Source: Theristus sp. LFF4_11 (Eukaryota; Nematoda; Chromadorea; Monhysterida; Xyalidae). Taken from it: a DNA stretch of 64,000 nucleotides. The notes beneath the pieces were generated by a model. The model made no database searches. It was given only the letters and a program-made list of their open reading frames with translations, and was not told the origin of the DNA. The stretch is taken from NCBI GenBank assembly GCA_030248135.1, contig JASANC010003442.1, forward strand, positions 1-64,000. Direction: 5' to 3'. A program made the translations under genes and the position numbers. Of the stretch, positions 60,738-64,000 are shown one piece after another; positions within the stretch are counted from its first letter, which is position 1; every line of letters starts with the position of its first letter.

Positions 60738-60891
60738 TCGGTGCACGCAAACGGCCGCAAGCAGAAAACCAAAAATTTTCTGAGGGGGCGGGATCTGTGC
60801 CTATGTTCAGCACGTAAAAAGCTGCGTGCACGTGCGTGCACCCTCCTGCACCAAGGTGCACGCGTGCGTCCACTTATTATGGTGGGCACTG
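60738..60891 (-). repeat. Right TIR of the Tc1-like transposon
   Basis: Inverted copy of the left TIR. The last 35 bases are perfect, with inner blocks GTGCACGCACGTGCACGC and CTTGCGGCCGTTTGCGTGCA on the minus strand matching the left side imperfectly. TA follows directly. Confidence 0.85.
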
Positions 60892-60893
60892 TA

Positions 60894-63567
60894 CCATTCA
60901 GCAATGGCGTCTCAAATTCCTCATTGTTCTGTTTCATCTCGTCGCTGTCACTTTGACTTTCACCTTTCACCAAGCCCACCTTTTTTGCAACTGACAACTG
61001 CGCATTCTGCTGTTTATTGGGAAAGGACTGACTGTACTGCGTTTGCGCAAAATTGTATCGGTTCTGTGCGTATCTACCGTTACCGTTACCACCGTTGGGT
61101 TGATAAGTCTGTCTGATAAATTGGTTCTGGTTCTGCCAACTGTTGCTGTACGGCCTGTTCTGGTAATTGCACTGCTGCGACTGATTGTATGAATTTTGCA
61201 CGTGAGCACCCCGAAAGTTAGAACCGTAATTACCACGATAGCCGTTCTGATTCCACTGATTATGATTCTGATTCTGCCATGTGCTAACATAATTGCGCCC
61301 CACATTGTTCGGAAAATAACGACGCAAACTATAATTGCGACTGAATTCACTCTGTCTGATGCCCACACTCAGCTTGCTATTCTCCTCCTGTCGATGTTTA
61401 TGAACGTCGTCCATCTGCTCAATCTTGCTGACAACATCCTCATACGGCAAACGTCTGTACTGTAACTCATGTGCTTTCTGCTCCAACGCCGGATAAGCTT
61501 CCAGACCGTGCCTGAACTTTGTCAGCAACTGCAGTTCATACAACGAACCATATTCCACATTCTGCGATCCCCCTGCCTGCAGCATAAGTCGCTTTAAACG
61601 ATTAGAATACACGCGAATCGGTTCGTCTTTCTCTCTGCGCGGTTCAGCAAAATTGCCAACTGCTGCAAATTCTTCGTTTCGCGGTCCGTACGTTTGCTCG
61701 AGATACTGGTAGATCTGACTGAGGTTATTGCGCACTTGTTCTGGCTGTTGGTCAAATGCACTCTGCGCCTCATTTTCCAGACAATACCGCACATGTTCTA
61801 CGGCCACATCCTCTGGCGCATTACACAGTTTCAACCTGTTCTTCAGACTCACAAACCACGCCTTGAAGTTTTTGTGCTTGGATGGATCAAATTTCTCAAA
61901 CTGACCTGAGAGCAAACACACAACAACATTTCATTGCTCAAATTCTGACTGCACTGAGTGTTTTGCTGACCATTTAACTCACACGCACCTGCATGACTGA
62001 CTCTGACTGAGTGCACATTTTGATTCCCACTCGTCGCACACCCATTGTCGGTGCTACCTGATTGGCTCACATGTTCCTGCACTGGCATATTCAACTGATT
62101 CAACTTGTCACACAGACTTTGCATCACCGTCACCAACATGGCATTCTGTCGACGCTGTTCCATCATCATTTGCATCAATTGTGTGGTCACATTCAAAGAA
62201 TCACAATCACTGTCACTGTTACTCATTTTTTTGTTGACCCGTTCGTTGTTTGTCGGCCTCGCCTTCTTGGCGGAATTGTCAATTCCCAACTTACCTTCGG
62301 CGCTATCGTGCAAAACAGTATTCTCGTGTGTGGTGCGTTTGTGCTCACTTTGAGAGGGTCTTTGCTTTTTTTCTGCACCGCAACCACCACGGACATTTTT
62401 GTTTTTGTCGGTCTCCAGGGTCAAAATACTGCTACGCACGGCCCTCTTTTTTTGCCCACTCTTTTTAGCGCCAGCCGACTGCACGTTCTCTTTCACCCCC
62501 GTATCACATTTTTTGTCACTGTTTGATGCACATTTTCTGCCATCACGATCAACCCGAGAATTGCCAACTGTCAAACCAGCACCGCCACTCTTTGTGCTAG
62601 ACGTGCGTGCGTGCGTGTGCGTACGCGTACTGCGTTCCGAGTCTGTGCTGTCAATTTCTGATTCTTTACTATCAGTCAGTCTGATAGGCACCGTCAAAAA
62701 CTGATGTGACTGGAAATAAGCGTGAATGAAAGCAATCAAGTTCATGCCCAACTCATCTGTAGTTTTGTGTGCTGTCGCTGTCAAAAGTTTAGCCGCCTTT
62801 TTCTGCATCTGCTTGCTCATGCTTTTGTTGTTGCGTATACAGCGACACCAATGCAACATAGCCGAACGATCCCTGTTCGCGTGATACAACAACACCGACT
62901 GCATCGCTGTTTCCTGGTCCACATCGTCTACCGACGTCAGTTCTGCACCGTTCTCTGAATCATAGCACACAGTCTGATTTTGATTACGCCCAAACTGACT
63001 GCTGTCCCTTGTCGACAACACAGCTGTTGATCCACTGCCTTCTTCACTCATCTCTGCGCCATGATCACTTGCCTCTTGCTCTGTGCTATAACGACACCAA
63101 TCCTGGGACAATTCAAGATACTGCTGGTGTCTGAAATACTCTTCCAAAACTTGAATCAACTTTGCACTCATCTGCTTCACATCCATTTTATCCACATGAC
63201 CAAGTGTACATTTCACCTCGTACTGCAAATGTTTGTGCAGACGTTTTCGCTCTCTCAACGTTTTCACCAACCGTAACAGGGCATCCCGGTCATCCCGCTG
63301 ACAATACGCCTTCACATGCAAAATTGCCTGTTGCTTGTTCAACTTTCCACTGTGACACAACACCATCTCCGTGTCCGAGACTTTCAAACCATCCACTTCA
63401 TCCGACGTCGTCGACATAGCCACTATACTACCGTCCTGCTGACTGCAAACGTAAAACACAGCACACAACAGCAAGCAAACATAAAACCAACCACACTTCC
63501 GATTCTGGGCGCCAATGATTCTAGCAATGATGATGACGAGAGCCAATTCAAGCCAATACAGTACCAT
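60894..63567 (-). CDS. Gag-like polyprotein frame of the LTR element (split by an 83-nt intron or frame change)
   Basis: Two overlapping frames. The upstream frame starts at ATG 63567 (alternative 63417) and encodes a highly charged, serine-rich protein. The downstream frame (from 61905) contains GQFEKFDPSKHKNFKAWF, a capsid-like helical region and an N/Q/Y-rich tail. They join in phase if 61906-61988 is removed (donor CAG/GTGCGT, acceptor GCTCTCAG on the minus strand); a ribosomal frameshift would be the alternative. No zinc knuckle is seen. The frame is interrupted at 60893 by the Tc1 element. The first ATG gives a hydrophobic leader and the second does not, so the start is uncertain. Confidence 0.7.
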
Positions 63568-63588
63568 TCAGAAGGCTACACATTCAGA

Positions 63589-63607
63589 CATCACGTCGGG
63601 CTCACCA
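63589..63607 (-). other. Candidate primer-binding site
   Basis: Directly next to the 5' LTR the minus strand reads TGGTGAGCCCGACGTGATG. It starts with TGG as required for pairing to a tRNA 3' CCA end. The tRNA is not identified. Confidence 0.6.
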
Positions 63608-63786
63608 GAAAAGGTTATCGCCCACGTCCACACCTCAGCCAGTACGAAGGTTTATTAGCAATACAAACTACAACTGATCTGACTCCCCCGTTATACAGAA
63701 AGGACACCGATATATATAGCATAAATCATCCAATGGCTTCGGCCAACGGCCACGTAACGCCACGCCAACGTCCATTCATCTCGTCT
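63608..63786 (-). repeat. 5' LTR of the Gag-protease element
   Basis: 179 bp, matching the left LTR except one base. It holds a TATATATA core promoter-like stretch (about 63710-63719) and a minus-strand AATAAA near 63650. The termini are not the usual TG...CA. Confidence 0.92.
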
Positions 63787-63791
63787 CTAGA

Positions 63792-64000
63792 AGTCATCCA
63801 AATCGAAAAACATGGAGTACGTCGGTCAAAATGACCAAATAATGACATGAAATAATAAAGCACACAAAGAAGTTGGGAAGAAAATTTGGTTTGAACTTTC
63901 AAAAAATTATGCCATAAATCGAATTTTCAGAGCAAAGTAGAAGAAAAATTTTTCAATGTTTTTTTTAAGTTTGAAAAAAAAATCCAAATTAAAAAAAAAA
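63792..64000. mobile_element. hAT-like copy D, right segment after the LTR insertion
   Basis: Continuation of the copy broken at 50876. AGTCATCCAAATCGAAAAAC follows the CTAGA duplication and runs to the window edge, where the element is cut off. Confidence 0.8.

Larger units (their letters stand above)
51709..60891 (+). mobile_element. 9183-bp Tc1-like (DD34E) transposon carrying a BEN gene and a satellite
   Basis: It is flanked by TA on both sides (51707-51708 and 60892-60893). The outermost 35 bases are perfect inverted repeats starting CAGTGCCCACCATAATAAGT. Weaker similarity extends to about 150 bp at each end, with repeated GTGCACGCA and GTTTGCGTGCA motifs. It contains, left to right, the transposase (51899-53568), a BEN-domain gene (53972-55425), a 367-bp tandem array (55593-60393) and a unique right part. 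Typical Tc1/mariner elements are 1-3 kb with a single gene, so the length and cargo are unusual. It inserted between gag and protease of a young LTR element, so its arrival is younger still. Confidence 0.92.
50877..63786 (-). mobile_element. Non-autonomous LTR retrotransposon (Gag-protease only), split by a Tc1 element
   Basis: It has two 179-bp LTRs (50877-51055 and 63608-63786) differing at one position. A 5-bp duplication CTAGA lies at 50872-50876 and 63787-63791, and the unoccupied target is visible at about 48846. Coding is on the minus strand: gag (63567 to 60894) and aspartic protease (51706 to 51228). Without the 9183-bp insertion and its extra TA the element would be about 3.7 kb. 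No reverse transcriptase, RNase H or integrase motif is present anywhere between the LTRs, so it depends on another element. The near-identical LTRs indicate a recent insertion. The clade is not determined. Confidence 0.9.

Noticed and set aside
51228..60783. The BEN gene and array as part of the LTR retrotransposon
   Set aside because: They lie inside the TA-bounded TIR element and on the opposite strand from gag-protease, so they belong to the Tc1 unit.

Overview
The window is animal nuclear DNA. It shows spliced genes with short to medium GT-AG introns, ubiquitous metazoan gene families, a spliced Tc1-type transposase, tRNA-derived SINEs, a Helitron and many MITEs. The compact introns, the spliced Tc1-like transposase and a Nup358/RanBP2 gene without the vertebrate TPR and cyclophilin parts suggest a small-genome invertebrate. 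A nematode is compatible, but I cannot assign a phylum from this sequence alone. No operons or prokaryotic features are present.

Left part (1-9.6 kb): two copies of a G-rich TA-flanked MITE, then scattered plus-strand exons of a probable secreted protein (C-type-lectin-like, EGF-like and PAN/apple modules). These are separated by repeat-rich DNA that includes a degenerate, frameshifted gag-like reading frame with 60-bp coding repeats.

Middle part (9.8-46.4 kb): three conserved housekeeping-type genes, all on the minus strand. They are a calpain-15/small-optic-lobes protease (start 19623, stop 9799), a WDR36/UTP21 ribosome-biogenesis WD40 protein (start 29199, stop 20364) and a RanBP2/Nup358-like FG nucleoporin with three Ran-binding domains and a RanBP2-type zinc finger (start 46399, stop 31151). 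Their introns carry microsatellites, minisatellites, SINEs and several nested MITEs. They share no obvious pathway.

Right part (46.5-64 kb): a deep nest of mobile elements. A hAT-like MITE cluster (46.66-50.88 kb, resuming at 63.79 kb) contains a precisely delimited non-autonomous Helitron. It is also interrupted by a young LTR element (50877-63786; two 179-bp LTRs differing at one base; 5-bp TSD CTAGA) that encodes Gag and an aspartic protease but no reverse transcriptase or integrase. That element is in turn split between gag and protease by a 9183-bp Tc1/mariner-type transposon (51709-60891; TA duplication; long TIRs).

The Tc1-type element is the most striking object. It is several times the usual length of the family and encodes an apparently intact, four-exon DD34E transposase of 357 aa. 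Downstream it carries an apparently intact four-exon, 383-aa BEN-domain protein with BEND5-like layout, and then a 4.8-kb array of about thirteen 367-bp tandem repeats with a 1101-bp higher-order period. This looks like a cargo-carrying Tc1 element with a chromatin/DNA-binding protein gene and its own satellite.
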